This document shows positions 1 through 9,725 of a stretch of 22,866 bases of DNA, one piece after another (the stretch's first letter is position 1; every line of letters begins with the position of its first letter). The stretch lies in the NCBI GenBank assembly GCA_032718475.1, contig JAUCBJ010008957.1, positions 1 to 22,866 on the forward strand, written 5' to 3'. Origin of the DNA: Nemertoderma westbladi. Its lineage: Eukaryota > Xenacoelomorpha > Nemertodermatida > Nemertodermatidae. A program made the position numbers and the translations under genes. The notes below the pieces were generated by a model. It did no database searches. It was not told where the DNA came from and worked only from the letters and a program-made list of their open reading frames with translations.

Positions 1-750
1 TTGGGATTGGGACTGTAGTTATCAATTTTTATAAGTATTTTTGTTCTAGCAAGCGACACTTTTTTTTTTATCCCAGAACACATTTATTTGTTCCAGAACA
101 CATTTTGTTTTTCTAGAACACATTTTTTTTATACTAGCTATGGAAGAACTTCAACTGGAATAATCATAACAGACATTTAATCACTTCATATCAATATCTG
201 CTATTAAGCAACTATGAAAAAATTCATGATGATCACATATATTTTAGTAAATATCCTCAAATTTTTAATTCCTATTATTATTCGTTTTTTCAAACTCTGA
301 ATAATATTTATAGGCCTGCTATTAATTAACCCCTTCCTGGATGGAGCGTACTACTGTACAATCTCCCATATATGCGCCACGGCCTAGACCGTACATGGTA
401 CGCTACTATTTATTAACGGTTTTATGGGTGCACTACAGTTCCAGGTCTAATGTCTACGTATGTAACCTGAATTACATTAGGACTACAGCGCACTTAAAAT
501 GTAGTTTTACATAAGCCTAAAATAATATTGAACTGCCTGGAGGTACAGTAATAATAAAGCAAGCTGTACTAGGGCTTAGGCTAAGGCTACAAACAAATGA
601 TACAAACAAATTTGCTATCGCTGTGCCTACTCTTCTGTTTTACTTGCAGTACTATGCACTATATGTTGGGGTACTAGTGTGTTATAGGTACGGTACACCC
701 CCCTCAAATTTTTTTTACCAGCTAGTTTTTGCTATTTCTTTTTATGAAAT
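1..750. other. AT-rich non-coding stretch, no gene seen
   Basis: I see no open frame or recognised domain here. Near the left edge (about 70-125) there are three close copies of a (C/T)AGAACACATTT word, a degenerate relative of the TGTTCTAGAACA palindrome that becomes frequent after position 750. From about 340 to 680 the composition is more balanced, but nothing in it is recognisable. Confidence 0.6.
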
Positions 751-2190
751 GTTCTAGAATATGAGATACATTTGAAAAAAAATAATAAAATGTTCTAGAA
801 CAAACATTTTTTGTTCTAGAACAAATTTTAAAAAAGCTTACAAATTTTATTTTTTGTTAGTTGTGTTTTATTTTATGTCAAGGAAATTGAATTTTCTAGA
901 ATATTCGAATTTCTACAACCAAGATTGCTTACACATAAATAATGACTGATTTCAGTATAGCGGAATTGTGTAAGAACTTAATGTGTGAGGAAAGTGCAAT
1001 TTTGCTCTGTTGGATTTGATCAGAAAATATTACCGCTGTCTGCTAAATAATAAATATTATACAGTATACGTACCGGTATTCTAAGCATATCATTAATTTC
1101 TGAATATTATAATGACCTCAATACAGTTACTTTTTTAATTTTAAATGGCTATTAATCTTGCCAGCAATGATTAAAAATTATATGAAACAAATTCTAAATA
1201 AAATAAAAAAAAATTTTTTTTAGATTTTTTGAACTGTTATGGAACAAAAACTATTTGTTCTAGAACTTTTTTTTTCTAGTTCTGAATAGCTAACATGTTC
1301 TAGAACATTATTAAAAAATAAAAATAGTACATTAATATTTTTAATTTTTATTAAATTTTTATTATATTTTCTAGCTTTGATAAAAACAAAAAAACCGAAT
1401 TGATTAATTTTGTTCTAGAACAACAATTATTTCTTATAGAAAAAAATAATAGACAATATGTTCTAGAACTTTTTTTAAAAAAGTATCAAAAACTAGCTAG
1501 TAAAAAATTTTGGGTGGGTGTGCCCAAAACAAAGTAGTATCAACTTCGAAACCTTCTTCAATTTTTGAGCAATTAGTCTGAAAATTTTTGTGGGTGTCTA
1601 AATAGCAACCCTGCATAAGTAACTGCAACTTTTTGAAATTTTCGTTACTAAAATTTATTACTATTTATAACAAACCTAGAAAATAACATAAATTTGCAGA
1701 GCCACCTAGCGTCCCAGAATGATTTTCACGAAATTTAGCCTGATAGGTTTGTTGCCCCATCCTTGGTGTATCATATAAAAAACTTTAATGTGATACATGC
1801 AAAAAAGTAAAACCTTAGGGTTTTAGGCTTTAGTATAGCCCGGATTACCATTTTGCAAGATTTTTTAAAATATAAATTTTTTTATGGTTTTTGTAGATTA
1901 ATTTCATGTTAAATAAATGTTCACTAAACATCTTTTTTCTAAATTCTAAAAATTTATTTTCCAATAAAAAATTCCTGAAATTTTTGTTCTAGAACATGTA
2001 GCTATTTATTTTATCAACAATTATTGATGAAATAATATGAAATCCTTTCATAATTTCCAAAAAAACCCAATTCTGGTCTTGATTTAACCATTATTGGTTG
2101 ATATTAGATATTTATAGCTAATGTTCTAGAACATACATTTTTTATTGAAAAACATTTAGGAGAGGAGGTAAAGGGCACAGCACAATACGG

Positions 2191-2349
2191 AAGTGCCTTA
2201 TAACTTGGGAGAGGAGGACACCATTTGCACCACACATGTTGGGATGTGTGGAGCGGTTAGTCCGTAGTGCCAAACGGCTAATGACAACGCTCCTTAACAA
2301 CCATGTGGTGACGGAGGATATACTAAGAACATATACCTAAGAGGCACTC
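2191..2349 (+). pseudogene. BEL/Pao-type retrotransposon integrase, C-terminal part of the catalytic core (fragment)
   Basis: Frame 1 from about 2191 reads as the end of a retrotransposon integrase core. A tryptophan-led segment (TWERRTPFAPHM) is followed by ERLVRSAKRLM and then NNHVVTEDILRTY. In BEL/Pao pol proteins the corresponding order is W-(R/K)-F-x-P-P-x-A-P-H-M-G-G, then WERLVRS, then a VVTED-like helix. An in-frame TAA lies at 2338-2340. The rest of the integrase is absent upstream. Recognisable homology stops at about 2350 and resumes around 3011, so AT-rich repeat DNA appears to split the gene. Integrase would join element DNA to the host chromosome, but this copy cannot be functional. 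The family call rests on motif recognition. Confidence 0.7.
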
Positions 2350-2453
2350 TTACAGTTTGCCGTGCCATCTATATATATTCAATATAATTATATTTAGATT
2401 GTAATATAGGCCTACTCTACGTACAATTACATTTTGTTAAGTTTAAATTTCTT

Positions 2454-2890
2454 ATACTAGCTAGTTTTTGTTCCTTTTTTTTGAAATGTTCTAGAACATA
2501 TTATCTATTCATTTAATATAAAAATGTTGTACTAGAACAAATATTTTTGTTCTAGAACAAAAAAATAGCAATAGCTAATTTGTAAATTTTTTTAATTTTT
2601 TATTGTATGTTATTTTTGTATAAATTTTTTATACTAGCTTGTTTTTGTTTCTTTTTTGTTTAAATGTTCTAGAACATATTATGTATTCATTTAATAAAAA
2701 AATGTTGTTCTAGAACAAATATTTTTTTTCTAGAAGCTCTAGCTAATGTGTTAATTTTTTTTAACTTTAAAATTGCATGTTATCTTTGTATAAATTTTTT
2801 GTACTAGCTAGTTTTTGTTACTTTTTTTTAATGTTCTACAACATATTTTCTATTTATTTATTATATTATTTTGTTCTAGAACAAATATTT
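2454..2890. repeat. Three tandem units of about 175 bp carrying the palindrome
   Basis: Three units begin with (A/G)TACTAGCT(A/T)G followed by TTTTTGTT, at 2454, 2631 and 2801, giving periods of 177 and 170 bp. Each continues with a T-rich run, a TGTTCTAGAACA-type palindrome, a segment like TATTCATTTAATA, then a second palindrome about 40-60 bp later. Units one and two end with matching text (GTATAAATTTTTT). A more diverged start of the same unit (CAGCTAGTTTTTG) is visible near 709. The third unit is incomplete and gives way to protein-like sequence after about 2900. Confidence 0.85.
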
Positions 2891-3010
2891 TAAGATCATT
2901 TTATTATATAAAAAAAATTGCTATAATGGCATGGCAAAGTGTAAGAGTCTCGAACAAGAACAGTGCTGGAGTGGTGCGAGTAGGTGACCAACAGCAGACT
3001 GCTATGACCC

Positions 3011-3390
3011 TTGAATGATTACCCAGAGTCCTTGGAGGCTCTGCCACTTGCGCACCGAAGGAGAGGCCAGTTGAGGTCAATATGCAATATATCGATATGG
3101 ACGATATATACGAGAAGCAGAGTTGGAAGGTGGCCAACACGATTGGAACAGATTACTGGGAGAGGTGGCTCCAAGAGTACCTACCAATACTACATAAGTG
3201 AAGCAACTGGAAAGAGAACCATAGGGAAGAGGATAAGGAAGCGCGATTTGATTATAGTGACGGATGTCACCATCATCGATACTCAATGGAGGTTAGCCAG
3301 ATTAGTAGAAGGCTACCCTGGAGAGGATATGAAGGTGAGATCCGTGGAATTCAGGATCAGTGGGAGGATTGGGGCAAAAGATAGGAAGAC
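3011..3390 (+). pseudogene. BEL/Pao pol C-terminal domain (DUF5641-like), frameshifted
   Basis: Two frames together give the domain that follows integrase in BEL/Pao pol. Frame 2 starts with NDYPESLEALPLAH, like the D-x-x-x-LEALTPxHLL motif. Frame 1 (about 3080-3205) carries DDIYEKQSWKVA then DYWERWLQEYLPILHK, the conserved W-x-R-W-x-x-E-Y-L core, and hits a TGA near 3200. Frame 2 then resumes with RDLIIVTDVT, QWRLARLVEGYPGED and KVRSVEF, which matches the GDLVLV...P...W.LGRV.E.YPG.DG.VRSV pattern of this chromodomain-like module. At least two frame changes and a stop make it a relic. It lies on the same strand and in the right order after the integrase fragment at 2191-2349, so both likely come from one insertion. 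Confidence 0.75.
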
Positions 3391-3984
3391 ATACATGGGG
3401 CAGTGGGAAAGTCGCTGCATGGCAATAATAAATTTTGTCATCGGCAAACGGCCTGGAGTTCGACCAATTTTAGCCTCTACCACCATGACAGATTTTACCA
3501 CAGAATGTCGAGCCGACCAGCTATGTGCCAGAGTCAAAGCTGGTGTAGAAAGCGCTGTTCATGCGATGATGAAGCTATGATGAACCAACTATAGCGTGTA
3601 TGTTTCTCGTAGATATAAAGAACACCTTCAACAGTATTATCTGACCAGAAACCCTATGACAAACCAAACAAACAAACCTACTGAACCATGCCCTGATGAA
3701 AGTCGACGGGCCCAACAGGCGAACCGCACACAACAGCAAGGGAGTCTGCATCACAACCATCGAGCGCGCTGGAAGTACAGGCTTTGCAGATAACAGCTTT
3801 GACAAATCCAGCACTGACGAGTTCTTCTCCGATGAACCTGAACCCAAACCCGAACCCTTTCAGGATAAACCTGATCTCAACGAACATGCTGATGAACCCA
3901 GCTCCACCAATGAACAATGTCCCTTTACTGAACTCAGTCCCATTGTCGAACCTGGTACATTTGAACCCGTACCTAATCCACCAG
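3391..3984 (+). other. Unassigned stretch between two retroelement relics
   Basis: An open frame continues from the BEL-like domain to 3580 and another runs 3696-4121, but the translation before about residue 100 of the latter is not recognisable. From about 3830 to 3980 the DNA is rich in AACC and GAACC words (NPNPNPF in one frame, EPEPKPEP in another), typical of low-complexity sequence. The 3' UTR or LTR of the BEL-like element could lie here, but I could not identify LTR ends. Confidence 0.4.
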
Positions 3985-4440
3985 GTACCAATCACCAATG
4001 CTGGTTTGTAGACGATGCATCCGCTGCTGGCAGCCTTATCACTGCTCAGAAGAGGTGGAACGAGCTATTGCTCCAAGGTTTACTTGGTGGTGAATCCAGA
4101 ATATATAGACCTGGCCCATGAGCTGTTCAGCGATAGTGGGTTTCAAATAAATGCAAACCAGTCCAGCCGACGAGTTGCTCCTCCTCCCAGTCCGACATGG
4201 TGGTATCGGCATCCGTGACACACTACTGCACCATGAACCTGCACAAGAGCCTTCAGTTACAGGGACTGAGAAAGTAGTGGAGACTATACTATCCGGGCAT
4301 CCACTAAGCGTAGCAGACAATAAGGTGCTACTCAATTCTGCACTGGTTGAAAGTCGTTTCAAACAAGACACCATATTATACAATGAGAGAAAGGAATCCG
4401 CCCTACATTCGGTTCCAATTTCCCACATCTATACCATAAC
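3985..4440 (+). pseudogene. Reverse-transcriptase core fragment with an FVDD box, two frameshifts
   Basis: Frame 0 reads CWFVDDASAAGSL then KRWNELL (4002 to about 4070), the F-x-D-D polymerase box of an RT family with (W)FADDA(S/T)xxG followed by a tryptophan-containing helix. Frame 1 continues with KVYLVVNPEYIDLAHELF (from 4075), equivalent to the KTWLIVKPE...A...F segment after the DD box. Frame 2 then gives LLLLPVRHGGIGIRD (about 4175-4220), the LPVRxGGLGIxDP motif of the same family, and a charged stretch to about 4400. The order agrees with one ancestral open frame interrupted by two frame changes. Upstream RT motifs are missing. This fragment and the module at 4719-5425 are probably one polyprotein, because both follow the order I know for this family in marine invertebrate genomes. 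Confidence 0.65.
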
Positions 4441-4718
4441 TTGGACAACCCAACACAAATGCTCAGATCTTTATAGATATATAAAAATTTCCCATCTCTG
4501 AATCAATATAGCAATAATCAGGCTTAGCTTAACTACACTTACTGGTACTGAATCAGTCAGTACCATGTTACATTCAGACTGTTATATATATAAGACAATA
4601 AGACAACCGGTACCCAACACCACAGTACAGCACATACAGACATAGTCTTTTATAAGGGTCCTTAGATCCTTAAAGCCACCACCACAGTTGGCTGTCGGCA
4701 CAACCATCAGTTGCCAAC

Positions 4719-5425
4719 CACACTGATCTAGACCCGGTGGTGTTCCGAGACAACCTGGCACTCCATTATGTTTTGACACCCCCAGACCTCCCAGTGAGAG
4801 TTTTAGAGAATTTTACTACAACCCACGCCCTAAGCTGCAAGTCGGGAGGCTTTATCATAAAGCGATACGATGAAATGACAACAGTGAACTCCTAGCATTT
4901 GATTTTGGTTTGGCCTGTATGGAGCAGGAGGTCACTTAAGCATCAGGCAATCTGGACTGGAATTGGCGCATGGTGGGGTAATCAGGCCGGATTTGATGGC
5001 AAGGGGTGTCTGGGCAAACCAGAGGACAGCGTCTTTTGACAATGCGGTTTTAAATGCCGTCGCCAACTCTTATTCCTATACCACTGCGTCTCTCCTTGAG
5101 TCCCTCCTGGTGCAGAGCCTGCGGGTGAAGAAGATGCACTACCAGGATGCATGCGAAGATCGCAGGATCTCATTTACCCCCCTTGTTGGCAGGACTGATG
5201 GGGTGTGGTATAAAGAGGCAGAAATCCCTCTTCATCCATATCGCCGATGTGCTTGTAGTGAGGCAGGCAGTAAGGAGAGAGCGCGGTCTTGCATACATCC
5301 TGGGAGGTATCTGCAGGAGGCCACAGTTCGCCTTGCTCCACTCAAACTTATTGTGCCTGCAGGGTGGATGAACCTGGGATTCGGGGATGGCGCAGATCTC
5401 CATGGAGCCGGCCACTCCACAGAAT
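4719..5425 (+). pseudogene. C-terminal module of the same RT-element polyprotein, possibly an endonuclease-like domain
   Basis: Frame 0 from about 4719 reads VVFRDNLALHYVLTPPDLPVR, then THALSCKSGGFIIKRYDEM (4821-4880). This corresponds to the FRDAL..RYG..P..LP and HALSC.KGGF...RH(N/D)E motifs that follow LPVRxGGLGI in this RT family. After a gap, the open frame at 4963 gives RPDLMARGVWANQRTASFD and later RISFTPLVGRTDGV, matching the (A)R.DI.ARGFW...FFDVRV and GSFTPLVFS.TGG motifs. A second frame (5147-5371) supplies the tail, with YILGGICRRPQFALLHSNLLCL. The D...D pattern resembles a PD-(D/E)XK nuclease fold, but that is inference. Frameshifts make it non-functional. A 3' UTR and A-tract follow directly. 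Confidence 0.6.
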
Positions 5426-5430
5426 GCTAA

Positions 5431-5650
5431 AACTAACAAATTACAATCATGAGCTAACTTAGGTCAGCTGGTGGTGGTATAAAATTTGGTGCAATTTTGA
5501 AAATTTTTAGTTTTGCTTTGTTTAGTTTTCTTTATTTCAAATTTATTATTGTGATTTTATTAACATTTATTCCAGCTTGCTTATAAGACTTTTATGACCC
5601 CCATGTAATAAAACGAGTAATAAAGAGATTCTGTTAATAAAAAAAAAAAA
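5431..5650 (+). other. 3' UTR and A-tract tail of the retroelement, with polyadenylation signals
   Basis: After the last coding-like triplets there is about 200 bp of AT-rich non-coding DNA. Then come two AATAAA signals (5607-5612 and 5619-5624) and an almost pure A run at 5639-5650. This is the layout of a reverse-transcribed polyadenylated RNA, so the upstream RT relic most likely inserted by target-primed reverse transcription, as LINE-like elements do. No clear target-site duplication was found, because the 5' end of the element is not defined. Confidence 0.65.
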
Positions 5651-6334
5651 TAATATAAATAAGTACACATGAAGAAATTACATATGTGATGCCATAGATA
5701 GAGTGTAGTATGGATTGATAATAATCTACCAAGGATCAAACTTATATACATATACGATTAGAAGATTACTTACATACTTGATGCCATGATGGAGTGTACT
5801 ATCGAAGGATTATAAATAATAGGACATAGGTTCTGTTGTGGGCACTGAGGGTGCCACATGAGAAATTAGAGGGAATAAGAAGACATATAGTGGAGTAGAT
5901 GGTGTAGACCATATAAGCGATAGTAGTCTAGCTTAGGAGATACAGATATACAATTTACTTACAGGCCCAGTCGACTGGCTGGAGGAAAGCTAGTACAACA
6001 AAGGGTTATAGAAATAATTGTAGCTAGTATTTTCTGTAAGTATACAATACGTAGTGTGGTAGGACCTATAAGGTAGTTAATGAAGCGATACTTAATAAGT
6101 AACAAAAATGTAGAATAATATGAATTATTTATGTGATGAAAAGGTAGCAACTAGAAAACTAAAATTCTAGAAATGTAGTTAAAAGTAATGGAAAATTGCC
6201 AATTAGTGTAGAAAATCATGCCACTGCAATTTAATTCAGATAAAATTACAGAAATTAGATGAAAACAGAAATTAGGCCATCTCATCTCAGAGAGCTTACT
6301 AAGGCACCAACCACCAGTCTGTTGAGACGACACG
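5651..6334. other. Intergenic, one diverged tandem duplication of about 90 bp
   Basis: No coding signal is recognised. Two similar stretches, about 5680-5725 and 5770-5815, share TGATGCCAT..GA..GAGTGTA.TAT followed by GGATT.ATAATAA and look like a diverged local duplication. The remainder is featureless. Confidence 0.45.
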
Positions 6335-7443
6335 ATGGCAGAACAAAGAATAAAGAGGAAATATGAGTGGAGAACTTGACAATACCGGGCCTGGAGCCAC
6401 CACCAGAGGAGAGGATTGAGGAAGACGAGTTTGGGGTGATGCCACCAAATGAGAGGATAGATGAGGACGAGTTTGGGGAGATGCCACCGATCGAGATGCT
6501 GGGATGAGCCAACACCGACTGGAAGGATGGGCGAGCAGTGATGGTGGTGTTTTGGGACATACCGAGCTGATGGGGTTGGGCGCACAAGCCAGGCCATGAC
6601 TTTCCAGCAGCCTCAATCAGGTTGGAAGAGCAACCAGTGACAGTGCCACGGGTGGTGTTCCGGGAGGTACCACAAGTGAGGGAGACGAAGCTTGACATGA
6701 GCTGTGACCAAGCCATGGACATGTTCACATATCAGAAGCTCCATAGGCACAAACAATTGAGCATCCAGAAGGATCAGTCTGGGAGGCACACGAAAATCGA
6801 TAGGTGCGATTACTGTGGGAGACAGACCCACCAAAGGAAGAACTGTTTGAAGAAGTTTATGGTACAGATAAGGTGCATATGCTGTGACGAGACGAGCCAC
6901 ACACCATAGACATGTGTCTGGAGTTGCACCACCAGTGCACAATGTTTAATTAATGCGGGCACTACAAGAACCACTGTGACATACTGGACAACAAACATAA
7001 ATTCCATTGGTTCGAGCATGTCGCTAACAGTGGGGTGATGCTGTCGAGTTCGGTGTGGGATAAAGAGTTCCACTGGGGTTTCTTTAACCCGAATGTGGAG
7101 ATACACAGGGCTCTGATCAATCAAAAAGCTGCGCTTCACCTATGCAGAGGTGGTGACAGTGGCGTCGTCGCAAGGGGGAGTTGCGGCAACCCAATGACAT
7201 TTGGATAGGTGACCTGGGATGAAAGATCAGAGTTTAGGAAGTTCCTGAATGAACACATCCATCAGAGGATGAAACACCCAGCAGGACAGGGTGGAGGACC
7301 ACCAGAGAAGAGATATAGAGATGCGATCACAGTCCCACAGAGGGAACCAACCACCGGAATAGGTAAAATCATGACGTGGCACGCAGCAGCTATAAAGAGT
7401 CATAAGGACGATACACGAGAGGATGACAGGAGAAAGGGACAGT
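6335..7443 (+). pseudogene. Gag/ORF1-like protein with CCHC zinc knuckles, frameshifted
   Basis: An ATG in fair context at 6335 opens a short basic start (MAEQRIKRKYEWRT). After one frame change the chain continues in frame 1 with an acidic tandem pair, EERIEEDEFGVMPP and NERIDEDEFGEMPP (two exact 42-bp periods, 6406-6489). An in-frame TGA follows. The open frame 6622-6909 holds a clean CX2CX4HX4C knuckle (CDYCGRQTHQRKNC, 6805-6846) and a second of the same spacing starting CICCDETSH (6874-6917) that is broken by a TAG. Frame 0 then carries CGHYKNHC, a likely damaged third knuckle, FHWFEHV, SSSVWDKEFHWGFF and, after another stop, WDERSEFRKFL and EKRYRDAITVP to the end at 7443. Zinc knuckles in gag or ORF1 proteins bind nucleic acid. 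I do not recognise the family. It could belong to either retroelement upstream. Confidence 0.55.
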
Positions 7444-7445
7444 AG

Positions 7446-8047
7446 AAAAGTGGAACCTGGAATAGACAAATAGAATGAGGAGGACATTAGGGAGAGGATA
7501 ATGTGCATAGAAGGCACCATTTATTAATAGTACTTTTCGACTTTATTTACTCCAATTAATTTACATGCAAAGAAATCAGCAAGTGCAATAAATAAGTTCC
7601 AGGAATACTTAAATAGAAACACTACATATGTACCAAGAAATAACCCTTTTCAACTAGCTACTGGGAGGGGGGACTTACTGACCAAACATGAGGAGAGGAT
7701 GAGACGATCCGACGATCCGCAGTGATAGCGGATTCCATCCACTACGCGCTCCAACCAATAAAATGGGGGGGGGGGGGGAGCCAATTTACCATACTGGCCA
7801 GAAGTGACATGTAATCAGGAGAAACGAGGGATGATGTAGCTAGGGAAGGGCAAGCTGGTAGGTGGACCAATCAGTCCACTTCAGTAAGCCAGGGCCAAAA
7901 AAGCCCCAGGGATAGCTATGTGGCGTGGTTTGTACGATGACCAATGGGACGGGCTTTGTATCAACCTGTTGGTGAATATTGGTGAGTTGGCCTAATGGCC
8001 GCCATTTTTTGCCATATATTAGCTAAGCCTACTGCTACGATCGGCAA
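7446..8047. other. Intergenic with a run of 14 G
   Basis: I see no gene. A homopolymer of 14 G lies at 7765-7778. From 7840 to 8000 the sequence is less AT-rich but carries no long open frame. The DNA between 7446 and 7640 could be the 3' flank of the gag-like relic, without recognisable ends. Confidence 0.5.
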
Positions 8048-9245
8048 GCTGCATTGCAGCTGCATTTTTAAGAATGCTGTGCCAGCTTGTCGACAAAATT
8101 GCGCCACCACAACTCCCTATCACCCATGACATTTGCTAGATCATCCGCATCGTGACATTTAAGATGCGTCTTAAGAAAGTCATGGACTGTCCACCATGCT
8201 TATTCACTCCATGAGGCTGTCAAAGTACAAGATTATGCACTGGCTGGTCCTCACGGCGAAAGCAATGTCCTGCAAAGCGGAGGCGATTTTGTTCTAGTGT
8301 CAAGCTTGGGAGAACAAATGAGACACCTCCAATCTTATATAGTGTATGGTTGGAGATGTGTGCAGTGCATTGTACTTTACACAATGAACCCGGCGTAGCA
8401 TTCTTGTGAATGTGCCATCCAGAGATTTGGTGTCCTCAGCAGTTAGAGTCCAGCATGGACTCCCATAGCGAAGTAATAGAACTACTGCTGCTCTAAATAA
8501 TCGGACCTTAAGTTTCCGATTAATTCTCGGTGACTTCCAAATCCTGGAAAGACTATTCAAGGCTGCCCATGCCTTTTCCTTACGTATTCGAAGGTCCTCA
8601 CCTGACTTCCGGATCCATGATCTCAGGTAACAGAAGTCGTCCACATGCTCAAGCATACCATCCTTTGAGATTGTGCTCATCAGATTGTGCTCATCAGAGG
8701 CTTGCTGAGGACTTTCAAAGTTTACTGTCAAAAATTTGGTCTTTCTGGAGTTAATAAAAAGACCAACACTAGAAGCAGCATGTTCTAATGAGCTGAGGAG
8801 CCGTTGGGCTCCCTCTAGTAATTCTGAGAGTACTCCTAAGTCATCAGCAAATTCTAGATCAGTTAGGTAAAGGTACTTGGCAGGATTTCCTCGACTTCTG
8901 GAGCCAGTAGGTGGAGTTATCATCACCCCATCATCATTATGATGATCTCAGGACATGCGTAGAACATAGTAAACAACAATTATTAACAAGAATGGTGCAA
9001 GTGTGTCTCCCTGGAGGACGCCCCATAACACTTCAAATGGTTCTCTGTGTTCAAGTTGGTGTCCAAATTGGTGTATCCCAAGATCTTTTCCATTTATGTC
9101 CACCCTCATTTCATCAATGTGTAATCCTGATTTCAGTAGGCCAGCCAGGATTGAGAAGAACTCTATATCAATAGCCCAGATACTCTTAGAGTTCTTCCTT
9201 AATCTTCCCTGGCCAACGATATTTGTTGTAGCCGAAACAATTTGC
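8048..9245 (-). pseudogene. RTE-like non-LTR retrotransposon, 3' part with RT domain (5'-truncated)
   Basis: On the minus strand the sequence reads through RT motifs in order. GVLQGDTLAPFLLIIVVYYVLR (about 9025-8960) is the G-(V/M)-x-Q-G-D block. LEFADDLGVLSELLEGAQ follows, with the catalytic FADD retained, then ASSVGLFINSRKTKF. The chain continues with HVDDFCYLRSWIRKSGEDL, KAWAALNSLSRIWKS, and a thumb/tail segment ending near LRFAGHCFRREDQP (about 8290-8260) and VMGDRELWW. The main open part is 8300-8926. Frame changes and stops occur outside it. In the G-Q-G-D block one position usually Asp is Tyr. The 3' end ends in AATGCAGCTGCAATGCAGC, which also ends the fragment at 16432. No endonuclease region is present, so the copy is 5'-truncated. 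It resembles the RTE-like element at 18571-21808 but is clearly a separate lineage. Confidence 0.8.
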
Positions 9246-9725
9246 TGAAGTATATTTCAATTTCCCAGCACATTTTCAGGACTATTGACTGTCATCCATT
9301 GACTGGAGTACCTCAAAGCTGATTTGAACTTTCACTTCCTAGGAATAATCTTAAAGGGTGTGGGGGCTTGGCTCTTGGCTCTTGGCACTCTTGGGACTCT
9401 TGGCTTTCAATTTTTTTTTCTATTTCATCTACAGTATATTTTTATTCCAAATATCCTGACAAACAGACTAACTAGTTTCATTAAAAGTGAAAACTGACTT
9501 CAGAAATTAAATCAGCGACCTGGAAATACCCCATTGCAATAATATTAGCATGGCTATGTCGTTTCGTGTTGGTATATATAATGACAGACATTCTCACATA
9601 TTAACAGACAATTTTTGCGCGGGAAGGTTCAAACGTTAAAGTAAATAATATCGGAATAGTATTTTTAAATTTTTAAAACACATATCCTCCGCCAACTTTT
9701 CAACCAATTTGTAAGTTTTTGTTAA
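9246..9725. other. Intergenic, short CTTGG-rich low-complexity patch
   Basis: A short patch at about 9365-9410 repeats the words GGCTCTTGGCTCTTGGCACTCTTGG. The rest is AT-rich with no recognised gene. A few minus-strand codons just upstream of 9245 might extend the LINE, but no motif confirms this. Confidence 0.4.

Larger units (their letters stand above)
750..2890. repeat. Dispersed 12-bp palindrome TGTTCTAGAACA, 11 exact copies
   Basis: Exact copies of TGTTCTAGAACA start at 791, 812, 1296, 1411, 1985, 2122, 2487, 2548, 2665, 2706 and 2872. Near copies with one change occur near 749, 1256, 1459 and 2831. The word is a perfect palindrome, two inverted TGTTCT half-sites with no spacer. A 12-mer with four G/C bases should be nearly absent from a 23-kb AT-rich window by chance, so the clustering is real. 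One more exact copy lies at 11194-11205, with a near copy at 11217. The copies sit in otherwise non-coding DNA that surrounds the BEL/Pao integrase fragment. Whether they are parts of an old repeat family or protein-binding sites cannot be told from sequence alone. Confidence 0.9.

Noticed and set aside
3692-3705. A second hammerhead core starting CTGATGA on the plus strand
   Set aside because: No GAAA box or stem II follows at the right distance.
3575-4428. Minus-strand open frames opposite the RT fragment
   Set aside because: The plus strand carries conserved RT motifs; the minus-strand translations are low-complexity shadows.
5170-5439. Minus-strand open frames opposite the C-terminal RT module
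   Set aside because: The plus strand shows the family motifs and a matching 3' UTR with polyA signals.
6151-6728. Long minus-strand open frames with Ser/Pro-rich repeats (SPNSSSSILSFGG)
   Set aside because: They are the complement of the plus-strand acidic repeat in the zinc-knuckle relic. The plus strand has knuckle motifs and the minus strand has no recognisable domain.
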